DNA of 64,000 nt from Brienomyrus brachyistius (lineage: Eukaryota > Chordata > Actinopteri > Osteoglossiformes > Mormyridae): positions 2,458,811-2,522,810 of the forward strand of contig NC_064552.1 in assembly GCF_023856365.1 (NCBI RefSeq), written 5' to 3'. Made by a program: the position numbers and the translations under genes. The notes below the pieces were generated by a model. That model worked only from the letters and a program-made list of their open reading frames with translations, searched no databases and was not told the DNA's origin. Shown piece by piece: positions 50,781 through 63,385 of the stretch; the first letter of the stretch is position 1; each line of letters opens with the position of its first letter.

Positions 50781-51839
50781 TATTAAAATGCTTATTATGA
50801 CAGAAATGAGGGGCGTGAGTGGTCGAGGCGGCAGAGAGACCCACTTTGTATGGCTCCTGTGTGCCACCTGACGCTCACAGAGACTGCAGCTGGAAGACTG
50901 CAGCAATCACACGGAAGGTGCCGGAATGACTCATGCAGACGTCACTCTGTGCTAGGAGAGGGTGAGCTGCTCAGCAGCCCAATTTCAGCTAAGAGAGTCA
51001 TGTTAAAAATGTACCTGCGATACCCACAATCCTCAGCCTCCATCTCCCTGGAGGTATGTAAATAAGAACGTTCCGGAAGCCTCAAAAAAACATGAGAAGC
51101 CAAACAAAGGACTCAGTGCACTTTGCTGCCAGTATGTAACAAACATACCAGAACTGATTGTGGTTTGGTGCCCAAAATAAAATACAGGACAATATAACAA
51201 GATACACAGGAGTAACTAACTATAAATGTGTAGTAGGGAGCCTATGAATTTACAGGGAATACAGTGCAAAGTGCAGGGGAAGAAGTGTGTTAGGAACAAG
51301 GCGCAGAACATTGATGCAGAACAGATCAATAAGCCAACGCAGGGCAAAAACAAAATCAGTTGTACACTGTAGTGTAAACGTACCGATACAGTGCAAATAG
51401 ATGACGAGGAGAAATGTCCAGGCATGGGAAGAGGGAGATTGTTCCTGGGTGAATGGAAAACACCAGGATGACAGGATTATTTGGATGCTAGGTGAGTTTG
51501 CTAAGGAGCTGGACGGCTACAGGGAAGAAGCTGTGAAGGTGGCGTGAAGTGCTGGTCGTGATGAAGGGAGGAACTGGCATTATGCTGAGAGGCGGAGGGG
51601 GCATTTAAGGGCAACGGGGTTTATGTGGACTTATTGACTGCAGGGCTGAGGTGGACCCAATCTGGACCTCCTTGAAGATTGAGAAAAACCTCAATGGTTC
51701 TCAGCCCAGGCTCTGACCTTCAGGTTGAGGAACCTAAGAAGCTCAGCTCAGTTCACGACTGAGGAAGCTGCTGTTTAAGCCCCTGGACAGGAGAGTCACC
51801 CCATACTGCATCCGCTAAAACATTTGACTGGCATTGGAT

Positions 51840-53042
51840 GTGCACAAACTGTCACAGCCTGACACATACAAACTGTCACAGCCTGACACACACTAACTGT
51901 CCCAACCAGACACACACAAACTGTCACAACCAGACACACACAAACTGTCACAACGAGACACATGCAAACTGTCACAGCCTGACACACGCAAACTGTCCCA
52001 ACCAGACACACACAAACTGTCCCAACCAGACACACGCAAACTGTCACAACGAGACACACGCAAACTGTCCCAACCAGACACACGCAAAATGTCCCAACCA
52101 GACACACGCAAACTGTCCCAACCAGACACACGCAAACTGTCCCAACCAGACACACACAAACTGTCCCAACCAGACACACGCAAACTGTCCCAACCAGACA
52201 CACGCAAACTGTCCCAACCAGATACACACAAACTGTCCCAACCAGACACACGCAAACTGTCACAACGAGACACACGCAAACTGTCCCAACCAGACACACA
52301 CGAACTGTCCCAACCAGACACACGCAAACTGTCACAACCAGACACACACAAACTGTCACAACCAGACACACATAAACTGTCACGAGACACATGCAAACTG
52401 TCACAGCCTGACACACGCAAACTGTCCCAACCAGACACACACAAACTGTCACAACCAGACACACACAAACTGTCACAACCAGACACACGCAAACTGTCCC
52501 AACCAGACACACGCAAACTGTCACAACGAGACACACGCAAACTGTCCCAACCAGACACACACAAACTGTCCCAACCAGACACACGCAAACTGTCACAACG
52601 AGACACACGCAAAATGGCCCAACCAGACCCACGCAAACTGTCCCAACCAGACACACGCAAACTGTCACAATGAGACACACGCAAACTGTCCCAACCAGAC
52701 ACACGCAAACTGTCCCAACCAGACACACGCAAACTGTCCCAACCAGACACACGCAAACTGTCCCAACCAGACACACGCAAACTGTCACAACGAGACACAC
52801 GCAAACTGTCCCAACCAGACACACACAAACTGTCCCAACCAGACACACACAAACTGTCACAACGAGACACACACAAACTGTCACAACCAGACACACACAA
52901 ACTGTCACAGCCTGACACACACAATCTATCACAATCTGACACAAACTATCACAACCTGACACAAACTATCACAACCTGACACAAACAAACTGTCAGAAAC
53001 TGACACGTACAAACTGATACACAAACCTGACACACAAACTAA
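51840..53042 (+). repeat. 24-bp minisatellite, nearly 50 copies, in psd 5' intron
   Basis: The unit is close to AACTGTCCCAACCAGACACACGCA (24 bp; first 20: AACTGTCCCAACCAGACACA). Variants differ by TCCCAACC/TCACAACC/TCACAACG and CACG/CACA. Since 24 is divisible by three, nearly all frames are open for about 380 codons on both strands, but the peptides are simple repeats of eight residues. It is the largest array of the window. It decays at the right edge into shorter units. Confidence 0.95.
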
Positions 53043-54417
53043 CACTTACTGACCAGCTGAGCATGAGCTTTGGAGAGAGAGACGCTGCTTCACCGTTTGT
53101 GAGGCACTCATGCGTGACTGGCGTGCTAATACCGCCCCCCCCCCCCCCATGCGCCGTCCTCTCCGTCCGCCACACCCCAGGTCTGCCGCAGCGCTGCACA
53201 CACGAGCAGTCACCCCGCGGCCGGAAGGCAGAACGAGGTCACGCTCAAAGCTGCCCAGCGGTGCCAGTATCTCGTACCTCCGGCGTCTGGCTGCAGTTTG
53301 TCCTGAGGATGAGGCGGCGTGGCCAAGATCACAGCAAGGAGGGGAAATGAGGCAGCAAGACCGGGGTGCTGAGTTCCACCTACGGCTGCCGTCACTGTGT
53401 CCGGGGACCGGCAGCACAGAGACATCGGGCCTCTACTCACCGCAGATGATTCAGTTATTCAGATCACAAACTAGCGCAAAGAAAATTTTATAAAGTGTCT
53501 GCTGAGCCAGGACAGCAGGAACAGGTCCAGGGCCAGCCAGCTCTCCGCTCCGCTGCCGTACCTAACGGGGTCCAGACGTATATTTTTTCGCTGTAATTTT
53601 TAAGTCATATTTCGTTGACTTTAAGTGCACAGTGCAATCTGTTTATAGAGTACAGTCCATGTGATGTATATGTATATATAGTATATGTCAGTACAGCCTG
53701 CTAATAGCAGTATTTCACTGTATACCTGTGTATACATGACAAATATTATATTTGACACTAACCCCTGGCTTATGACTAACCCCACTGTTAATTTCTCTGT
53801 TAACTGTTAACCTAGCTTATGACTAACCCCACTGTTAACCAGGATTATCGAGAGCACAACAAACAACCGTATTTCCAATGTATTAACAGCATAACAGTGA
53901 ATCTGTCAGCAACTGCTGGTCACAGATGTAAGCAATAACTTTATCACGCAGTGAGTCTAATTCACAGTGTCTCAGCTGGTCATACCGGCTTCACATGGAC
54001 ACCAACACACTGCTGGGTTGAAATGGGGGAGGGGGGGCAGATCCAACAGAGAGACGGGGGTGGGGGGCAAGGTGAATCTCATCTTCCGTTAAGATCACAA
54101 GACAACAACAGCGTGAGCTGAGCCCAGAGTGTAACCAGGAAACACAATAAAGCTGTGAATGAGGAGATCAGTTCCGCAGCGTGGGGGGCGACCGGCGGGC
54201 CACTGGGGGTGTGACAGGCCTGTCCTCCATCCAGGAGCACGTCACCGAGCAGCCCGCACGGCAGCAGGGGGCCACAGAGGGTACGGGGGGGGAGGCATGG
54301 AGGCTCTCAGCACAGTGTGACGCAGGACACGCACTGCGCACTGCACTCAGGCACACAGACTCACATACACACATACACACAGACACACACAGAGACACAT
54401 ACAGACATGCACAGACA

Positions 54418-54420
<3 letters not shown>

Positions 54421-54453
<33 letters not shown>
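54421..54453 (+). repeat. (TC)n microsatellite
   Basis: A TC run followed by an AC run and a C run; a pyrimidine-rich tract on one strand. Confidence 0.9.
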
Positions 54454-54460
<7 letters not shown>

Positions 54461-57400
54461 ACACACACACACACACAGCCCCCCCCCCCCCATGCAGGTC
54501 CACAGACCTTAACAGTCCCCCCCTCCTCCCAGCAGCACCAACAAATCAGCTCACACAGCTTTCCTCAGCCGCGACCCGACCCCCCCCCCCCCCGCCACAA
54601 AGGAGCGCTTTCGGGGGGGGCTGGGGGGCACCAGATGGAGGAGAACAGTTTCAATGTCAGTCTCTGAAGTTTGAACAAGGTGAGGAGGGGCTATTTATCT
54701 TTTAGGGACAGGACATATGGGAGAGTGGGGGCATCCCCAAAGCACCTCTGCAGCACAGACTCATGGGGGGGGCTGGGGGGGGGGGTGAGGTGCAGAGCCT
54801 GTTCCTGGCGCCCGCTGCCGCAGGGCATGATGGGACCGGTTTGGCAACCAGCCTCAAGGGGCACAGAAAGAGACCGACACCAACACAGCTGAATAGCATC
54901 CAAAATCCCCCGAGATGTGAGCGCATTTTGTCACTTTAGCTACACAATGATTATATTTCCTTTGGACGAACGCTTTACAAGAAAACCCTAAGATTCTTAC
55001 ACCTTTTCCCTTCATTTAAGTAACATGACCCCCGATTTTCCTCAACACGTCGCTGTAAATAAATAAATATTGACATGAGCGAACCAAGAAAAGCGAATCT
55101 AAGTGTAGAAACTGACTGCAGGCATTGCTGTGTGCTGCTATGTTGGGATGTTCTGTCTGCCGGAAAAGTCGACATTCAGCACTTCAGTGGCATGACGAAT
55201 CATCTGTTTTTAGCAACGACTTGTCAACAGAAGGGCAGCTCATTCAAACATCTCAGAGATTTATTTTATTTCGTGGGACAGGGAGTGTTAAAGCCAATAA
55301 CGCGTCCAGTGGCCTGGGACAGGTGTTAGGTAAACAGTGCTGGGCAAACTCACAGGCTGTGACGTCACAAATCACCATGGCGAAGAGGACAGCTCAGTGA
55401 GGCTGAAAGGCCCAGTTGATCTGACACAGCAAAACTGAGGGAAATATGGCCACTTTTCTGCAGCTTAAATTTCCAGTGATTGCTTAGAATCACCTCCAGA
55501 CAATTTTACCCAACAACTTCTGTAACGTTTGCTGGACTGTTTCGCCAGTCAGTGCCAACAGATGCAAGGTTGTATTTCTCAGAAATGGTCATGTAGCTTC
55601 AAGGTCCCCACATCGGCAGCTGGTTAACTGGCTAAGGAACAACTGCTGTTGTACCCTTGAGCGAAGCTTTAGCAGCCAATCAGGAGGACTGGGTAAGGCA
55701 GTGCAAGGACATACCAGCCAAATGTTTCACAGCTTGAGAAACTGGGATAAAACACGCCTGTAAATCTGGGCGTAAATCGGCGGGCAGCCTGGGAAAGAGG
55801 CAAAGAACACGCCCAGTCTGGTGTCTTACCAGAGGAGACTTCAGAAAAGTTCAATCCTTCTCCACAAGGAGGGTAAACAAGTCATCCACTCTCTAGGACA
55901 GGAGTGGATAGTCATGTGATTTTTACGGCCCGCCAAAGAGAGAGCGGTTACCCCTGCAAGCCTCCCCACCCCCCAATCCTTCATGCCGCAAAACGGTTAA
56001 CTGTCGGGACAAAGGTGAAGCCTCCTCAGAAGATGAACAAAATGTTCAATCACGCATCTCTGGACCTCTGGACTTCCTCCCCGAGGATTAGCACGAAAAG
56101 CTGGTCGCCACCAAAAGCCGGGGCTGTTCCGGAGACGCTAAGCCTACAGTGACTATTATTAACCAGCTGTGCCTGCTGCTGGCCAGCTGTTGCCGCGCTT
56201 ATCCAGCTGTGCCTGAAGGTCGCCCGGCTGACCACCATCTTTCGCATGGCATGACAGAAGATTCCAGGCAGTGGAGACCGGAGTTTATCACGTCACCGGT
56301 GGAGACGAAGGGGGAGCTCGAATCCATTTGCATATCTGAAATTCTATTTCTGTCCCTGCATCTCTGCAACTGAGCCACGACACGAGGGCCGATGGCAGTG
56401 ACACAGCACCTGGGCACGCGTGCCGGCCGGGCCGCAACCTGCATCACGCAGGCGACTGTGTGGGCCGCGATCCCGAGATGGCGGCCTTCAAACAGGCCCG
56501 ACTCCAGCTATGAGCGGTTGCCGGGGCCCCTGGAGTACCTGTCCGGCGGAGGAAGCGAGATGATCAGCAAATGTCTTAGTAGGAGGAACTCAATAAATAA
56601 ATAAAGTTTTGGGTCCATGAACAGGAAGATCCAGCCCTGTGTCAAATCGTGGCAATTCAGAAACATAAGTTGTGATCATTGCTTAGAGTCAAATCACAAC
56701 AGAAGATTAATGAAGCAGCCCACAGAGGCAGGAGTGCCATACAGGGAGGGAATTCAGGACGATTCCCAGGGGTGCAGAGTGACAGGGGCATGTAATTGGA
56801 TTGGTCAGGTTGGGCAGCCCAATACGATGCTTTCATGGGGTCCAAAATCTCCAGCAGCCCCCCTGTGCAAAGGTCAAACAAACACCAAGGCTGGCAAACA
56901 CTGGGCCCGGTCCAAAGCCAGCCAGCGAATCGACAGCAGCTTCCTGTTATGCTCAGGATTTATATCTTTATCTCATAGTTTTCTCCACGGAGCTCTTCTG
57001 ACGAGGACGACTTAAGCGAGTCAGCTTATCGCTCTCTGTCGCTACGGTGCCCCTGTGATTCCAGGGGAAACGAGCGAAAGACTCCAAACTAATGCTACAT
57101 GGAAGAGCCACACGTGAGAACCAGGGCGGTTCTAAGGTGCGGCCATAAGAGGGTCTATAATTCATACAGCCGGGCCAGCCTTACCATTAGCCAGTGATGT
57201 GTGACGAGTTCTTCAGTACCTGGAACACAGAACACGGAGAACAGCAGACCCTGGAAATGTGAGGCACTGCTCGTATGCTGGTCAGGGGATTGCAGCAAAT
57301 CATTAGGACCGCCCCCTCCAGCAGCGGCAGCACAGCAGGGTGGGAGAACTGAAATACGGCCGTCTGGCTACGGCAGGATCCGCCCCAGCCCATCCACGCT

Positions 57401-58431
57401 TAATTCAGCTCTCATGGAAGTCGACACTGCATGAGAGCGCGGTTTAATTAGCCTGCGTTACTGTGATTCCTTCCCAGTATTCAGACCCCCGGACCTCATA
57501 TTTCCTCGCACAGGTTGATCTGTGTTATAATGTGTCATGGGAGCCACTTTAAAGTGTTGCTCATTCTTCTCAAAAATGTCACGCATCATCAGCTGTAAAA
57601 CTGTATACGGCTCAGAGTCGAGCCGTCAGTCGAATGGCTATTTATAGACCCATGTTTATAAATAAATTGCTTTTTTCCCAGGCGTCTAAGTAGATCCACC
57701 AGTCTGAGCTCCTTCTGCAGATAGGGAGCCTTTCACCAACACGCTACAGCAGACCGAACCAGGAACCTTCTCCCTCCTTGTGAGACAGACCTAATGTTTC
57801 CCGCCGTTTAAATTCAAATTCATCAGCAGCATTCGATCCAATCCTGCGCTGGGTTGGCACCACAGGTCGGGAGTGTGTTGCGAGAGCAGGGCAGCCTATA
57901 AAGCAATTACCGCTGTTTACACAACACCACTATCTCCTCTTCCTGTTTTTCTGTGACAGGCGCTACACAAGACAAGTGTCGGAAGCGAAACGGCGGTGCT
58001 GACCCAACAGAGGGACAGGAAACAGCCGTCCCTCCGCTGTCTGTCTTATAATGGCAAAGCCCGAAGGTCAGAAACGATAGGTCGTTTTACACCGACTTCC
58101 TGTGCTTCTAATGACCGTATTAAAAACGTGTCTGGCTATTTTAGAATGATTGATACCTTGGATCACACCTATGCTGGCCTCTTTGGTTTCTGCGTAGCCT
58201 TGAATTAGTTCTGGTTTAATTTAGCCTCCCTAGCAATGAACCGGCAAGGCCTCAAGTTACTCTTCGTGAGTCGGAGACAGAGCCCTACACTGACTGAGCT
58301 GTCCGGAGGGGAGGAAGGCAGAGGCGGAGGAGGACGACAAGACAGCACTGTCTGGTAGCCCTGACTGCCTGGCCTCAGAAATGGTGTGTGAGTTTAGGTG
58401 ACGCGAGTGTGCAAATGGCGTGTGGCTTTGT

Positions 58432-58612
58432 GGGTTAGAACTCTGTGCCAGTCATCAGAAGGTTATTGATTTGTATCCCAAGGGCAGCAGATGGCTGGAC
58501 CCTTGAGCAAGGACCTTAACCCCAATCACTCCAGGAACTGGCTGCCCCCCCTCTTTCACTTGTACCTCACTTTGGATAAAAGTGTTTGCTAAATAAAACG
58601 TTTCTGAGAGTA
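58432..58612 (+). mobile_element. tRNA-derived SINE with conserved fish tail
   Basis: The head GTGGGTTAGAACTCTGTGCC and degraded B box (GGTTATTGATTTGTATCCC) precede CCCTTGAGCAAGGACCTTAA and the tail TTGGATAAAAGTGTTTGCTA, a combination seen in many fish SINEs. It ends in AAATAAA. Confidence 0.7.
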
Positions 58613-58926
58613 AACGCAGCCCTTTGGGGGTATTTTTGTGTTATTTCCCCACCAGAAATGCGTTTCCTGACCAAGGTCAGCCACACAGGGGAATGATCTT
58701 CCCAGAGGAGCAGGACCCAGTGGAGGAGAACCGCCCACGGGCATCGCATTTTAGCACGCCCACAAGTAGCAGGGCATTTATGTGTGTGTTTGCAAGCAAG
58801 CGTGTGTTTTATGCTGACATTTATGGGGGAGGGATTTTATTTTCTCCCCCAGGATACACAGTTGATGAAGAAGCATCTCTTGCCAGACATAATATTTCAT
58901 AACTGATATTATCCAGCAACCCCCAA

Positions 58927-58948
58927 CCCCCCCCCCCCCCCCCCCCCC
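58927..58948 (+). repeat. Poly(C) run of 22
   Basis: The longest homopolymer of the window. Confidence 0.9.
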
Positions 58949-59711
58949 AGACCAGTAAAAAAGCGGGCCGGGTCTGCTCATCACACGTGTCCAGTGTCCA
59001 TCGTGTCCAGCGCCCGCAATGACCCCCCCAACCCGTTTCCGTCACCCACCACAGCCCCGTGGGCATCCTGCGGGCACAAGGGTCGTTGCGGCTCTCTTAC
59101 CTGCTACCCGCCCGAGGACGGGACGGGACGGGACAGCCAGCCAACGGCTTATACATGTTCGGGGAGCCCCGCATATATCTCCATAGCACAGCCAACACAC
59201 ACCAACATGAAATTTAACCAGCACTGAGGAAATGATCCGGCTGCACCGGAAAGCGCGATGGCAAAATATTCCAGTCCGTGTGGTGAGACGGGTGACAGGA
59301 ATGCATGCGCCGCTATTTCGGTCCATGCTGACGGATTAGACAGCGCACCGGTCATATCACACAGAAGTTAATCGGAGGGATAAACCTCATCGTTTCACAT
59401 TATTGTATTAGTATGTCAAACACGATTCACTACGCTTACATTGCAATACATGCTTCCTTCCCGCTATCGAGTAAAAGTAGTTTGACTGCAACAAATTCAT
59501 CTGGATGTCGGAATATAGCGATGATCGATATTCAGTCTGTTTACACATAAGCAGTACATGGGTAAGGAGAGTGAATGAAGCGCTGCTGTATAACCATGCC
59601 AGTAAATTCAATGAAATCGGTAAAAAGGCAGACAGCTGGGGCTATAAAACGAAATGATGCCCGTGCCCTGCAATACAACAATAAGCAGCGGGCACTCGGC
59701 GTGCGACTTAC

Positions 59712-59870
59712 CGAGACGGAGCGGTGTGTGTGCGGGACGCAGCGTCCGCCGGCGCCTCTGACCGCATGTGCCGCCTGCCTACCGCATAACGCCGCGCTCA
59801 CTGCAGACCGCATGCGGGCGAGGGGAGCGCGCTCAGCGCGCCTGCCTGCCTGGCAGTCTGTCTTTCTCAG
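59712..59870 (-). promoter_or_regulatory. psd: Probable noncoding first exon and CpG-rich promoter of psd
   Basis: A CpG-dense block on the minus strand ends in a consensus donor, CTCG|GTAAGTCGC, with the exon boundary at 59712. Nothing in the block looks coding, which fits a 5' UTR exon spliced to the coding exon at 48.47 kb across an 11-kb intron. The upstream limit is only a compositional guess. In human the PSD promoter faces FBXL15 head to head; no fbxl15 coding sequence is visible to the right in this window. Confidence 0.5.
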
Positions 59871-61370
59871 TGGCTGTGCATGCCAGCCTTTACGGCCACG
59901 TGTGACCGGGCGTCTGTCTCTCTGTCTGTCCGTCTGTCTCTGTGTTTGCAAGACTGCGTGGTCCTGAAACGGACAGTTCCACTCAGTACTGTGCGATCTT
60001 GCTGCTGATTTTGCGAGTAGAACATGCACCACCCCCTTACCCCCTCCGAATCAAGCACGTCTTCACCCACATCACTGTTCTCACGGCGTCCCGACCAGCA
60101 CCAACACGCCCTGCACCCCATTCGCCGATCAATACTCAGGTGTGACGGGTTTATCGTGCATAATCAGAAATGTGCAGGGTAACCTCTTGCCAACAATCCG
60201 TAGCGGAATTTTCAGATCGCGTGCCAAGTTAGCGAGACCTCAACTATTTAAAGAATATTAATATTCAGTACAATCGGTCTCACCTTCTGGAGTCAGGCAG
60301 CAAAGACGATGAGACACGCAACAGATAATCGTACAAGTTAACGGAACTTTCGAGGTTTATTTTTTTTTTTTTCGTGCTGCGGGGGAATTCATGCAAGAAT
60401 CGGATTTTGAACTTTTATACCTTAGCTGGCTGAAACAGCCCTCACTGCAAGCTTGACAGATGCCTTCCCACATTTGCATTTCTGTGTCTTGCTGACCTGG
60501 AAAAGCGGTTCCCTCCCTGCAGAGTACAGGCACTAGCTAAGCAGGTCTGTGGGGTGTGTGGGGTCTGCTCTCTGGGGTGCCTAAGAAGCCTCCAGAAATT
60601 CAAATATGGCTTCCAGGTTAATGTTACATACCAGTATTAAAGTAAACCTGGCCTGGCACACGCTCACAGAGCCAGGTCCCTTGGTATGCAGCATAGTTAT
60701 GAAAATCCTGAATGTGTCAACAGCAAAGACGCCCTGTTCCCACGAGGACGACTGATTTGTGCCCTTGAACGCTACATAATACGATACGTGGGACTGCCGT
60801 CTCTTTCAGAAACAGATTCGCCCAGTAATCAGTCATACCTACAGTAATATAGCAGTTCAATAACCCGCGTAAGGTCACTAAGGGTTTCTTGTTCATTTCT
60901 GGACACCTGTTCAGTCTGGTTCTCGACCTGCTAGTGCTCTCTGGGCTTGTGGTTCTGTTTTCCGCACCCTGTTGGTTTGTTCTCTGGATTCTGGTCCAGC
61001 TAAATTTCCCAGATTCTGTTTGCATCTTCCCTGACAATGTGCTTCCTCCTGCCGTCATGGACGTAAATTACAGGGAGGACAATAAATCAAAACCAGTTAA
61101 TACAACCCCTCCAATAATCATGTTTCTCCTGTAATGGGTGGAGACCTCAACCCCCCCAATGTTCCAGCCAAAGTTACACCCTTGCCTACAGTCTTATCCT
61201 TTGCGAAGCCTATTCGCTTGAGTCCAACCCAACTTATCTGCACAGCCTTACAGTGAGCAGGCCAAGCCCTGTCAACACTGCATTCTCAAATATCGGCCTG
61301 ACAGGCAAGAGGCCTGCGCTGAGCTTATCTGCTCGTTCCGTTGCTGCTTGGTTTCAAATTGGTTAATGAA
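59871..61370. other. Intergenic sequence, no gene seen
   Basis: Unique-looking sequence with T-runs (60358-60372). Frames near 60717-61134 have no domain or splice support. Confidence 0.45.
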
Positions 61371-61374
61371 GTTT

Positions 61375-61430
61375 TTTCGGATTAATTTAGCAGATGCTTC
61401 TGTCCAAAACAATGTACAAATGAGGATAGC
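61375..61430 (+). mobile_element. Conserved fish SINE tail motif
   Basis: TTTAGCAGATGCTTCTGTCC and AATGTACAAATGAGGA match the widespread 'TTTAGCAGACGCTTTTATCC' type motif of teleost SINE/LINE tails. It directly precedes the 31-bp array. Confidence 0.55.
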
Positions 61431-61439
61431 TTTGGGTCT

Positions 61440-61796
61440 GAGAGCAGGGTCAGTCTGCACCCGCAGCCCCCAAATCAGGGTCAGTCTGCACCCGCAGGCC
61501 ACAAAACAAGATGAGTCTGCACCCATAACCCCCAAATCAGGGTCAGTCTGCACCCACAGCCCCCAAATCAGGGTCAGTCTGCACCCACAGCCCTCAAATC
61601 AGGGTCAGTCTGTACCCACAGCCCCCAAATCATAGTCAGTCTGCACCCACAGTCCCAAAAGCAGGGTCAGTCTGCACCCATAACCCCCAAATCAGGGTCG
61701 TTCTGCACCCATAACCCCCAAATCAGGGTCAGTCTGTACCCACAGCCCCCAAATCAGGGTCAGTCTGCACCCACAGCCCCCAAAGCAGTTGGTCCA
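61440..61796 (+). repeat. 31-bp minisatellite, about 11-12 copies
   Basis: The unit is close to AGGGTCAGTCTGCACCCACA then GCCCCCAAATC. Units vary at ACAGCC/ATAACC. The array begins within about 10 bp of the SINE tail motif, so it may have been seeded in that element. Confidence 0.9.
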
Positions 61797-62177
61797 GCTC
61801 AAGAGCCCAATAAACATGATTATGCTGCTGTCCACAGGATTGAAACCCACACCCTTCTGGATATAAACACAGATCCCTAACCTGTATCCCTAAGACTGCA
61901 GCAGATAGACATGGTATGATGGTTTGAGTCTCCATCAGAGCTCCAGATTCAATCCTGGGCAGTTTTCTTCCCCCTGCTGATAGAAATTTCATAATTTTTT
62001 TAACTTTCTCATTAATATGAACCTTCGGTGACCTTCATGTTCTGGGCAAAATTATCTTCTGATACTGAAATTTGCAGCAGCCCACTCTGAGCTCCCGGGT
62101 TCTGGGGCCTCCATCACATGACCTTGATTGCTCAGCCCAGGTTGTCCACGTGCAAAAGATTTCTCTGCGTATTCTGT

Positions 62178-62196
62178 GGGGGGGGGGGGGGGGGGG
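62178..62196 (+). repeat. Poly(G) run of 19
   Basis: Uninterrupted G homopolymer in intergenic DNA. Confidence 0.9.
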
Positions 62197-62534
62197 CAGG
62201 TTCAGATATCTGTCAGGGTGCCATTTTCAGTCTATCCCCCGTTAGTTACATTTTTTTGCTTTTGCTGTTATTAGTTCCCATTGGAAACATTACTGCAAAT
62301 CACCATGTAGAGCTTCTGTGAGAAGACAGCAGCAAAGGAAGCGCATCCCCCCCCCCCCAACACCAATACCGCAAACGCCGGTTACGGGACAGCAGATGGG
62401 AATATAGCGCATCCCCGCCGTACGTGACTCTCTGACAATGTCACATTTCGCAGCCCTTGGCAATGAGTCAGCAGAACAAGGAGACGCTGTCTTTCAGACC
62501 TCCTACCAGGGGGGGCAAGGATTACCGGGGGGGG

Positions 62535-62750
62535 GGTGTGTGTGGCTCAGCCGTCTGAGCGTCTGAGTCTATGGCCCCAAGGTCACTGGTTCAAGCCCGG
62601 CGTCAGTGGAGCAGTAACTGGCCATGAGCCCCTTGAGCAAGGCCCACCGGCTCCCTGGGGGCCGTAAGGAGACAGACCCCCATGACCCCAAGCCTGCCCT
62701 CACCTGTATATGTTTCTCATGGAGAACAAGACAGGGTAAAGTAAACTTCC
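62535..62750 (+). mobile_element. tRNA-derived SINE
   Basis: A box GTGTGGCTCAGCCGTCTGAG, B box GGTTCAAGCCC at about 62588, then CCCCTTGAGCAAGGCCC and a body ending near AGGGTAAAGT. It is preceded by a G-run and GT repeat. Confidence 0.7.
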
Positions 62751-63185
62751 CATGAAGCTTTTCCTCTCTATTCTACTGTTCTAAGGGGCCCAGGGGGGTG
62801 GGCCAAGCTTTGAGTGTTTGGGCTGCCTCATCGCCCCCCCACCACAGAAAACAGAGACACACATTCAATGTGCATCTTTCCACAACCATAGGACACATTC
62901 CAGGTGATATATAACGGGCCATGTTGTTTAAAAAAAATAAAATTAACAGCTGATTGGCTATTTAGATTATAAACATTAAAATTTGAATTCATAACTGTGT
63001 TGTTGATCTGAGCCACACGGCACATCTGGCCCCGGCAGGAAGCTGAACCGGCAGCTGTTACGGCCTCCTACCTGGAGGCCAGTCGACCTGCAGAGTCGTA
63101 AATCAGAGCTGTGCCGCTTTCGCACGTACAGCAAGTCTGAGGCTTTTAAGAGGAGCCCCATGTGTTTCTGGCAGCCCGTCCCGCA

Positions 63186-63385
63186 TGTGCGTAGAAAATA
63201 GCTCAGGAGTTATGGATCTGTGTCTGTCCGGAAGGTTGTGGGTCCAAATCCCAGCGGAGTAGCCGCTGGGCAACGCCCTTGACGCCATTCGTTCCTGGAA
63301 TGCTGTCTGCCCCTGATCACTTACCCTCACTTGTACGTCTCTTTGAACAAGTGTCTGCCACGTAAATAAGAATGTAATAACATTT
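63186..63385 (+). mobile_element. tRNA-derived SINE
   Basis: Head ATAGCTCAGGAGTTATGG, B box GGTTGTGGGTCCAAATCCC, then CTGGGCAACGCCCTTGA and a tail TCTTTGAACAAGTGTCTGCC ending in AATAAGAATGTAATAA. It is the same general architecture as the copies at 58432 and 62535, with a different head. Confidence 0.65.

Larger units (their letters stand above)
53043..59690 (-). other. Large psd 5' intron, no coding gene supported
   Basis: Includes a TC run at 54421-54453, poly(C) runs at about 53137, 54481 and 54582, and GC-rich patches at 53100-53420 and 56400-56570. None has a coding signature. A 35-nt stretch at 57185-57219 has a good acceptor and donor on the minus strand and may be a small noncoding exon. 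SINE-like text is at 55610-55700 and 58432-58612. Confidence 0.45.

Noticed and set aside
51796..52962. 350-390-codon open frames on both strands
   Set aside because: Generated by the 24-bp repeat; no start context, splice signals or domain.
53100..53420. GC-rich open frames as a gene or first exon
   Set aside because: Frames are open on both strands from composition only; no consensus donor with coding phase and no family resemblance.
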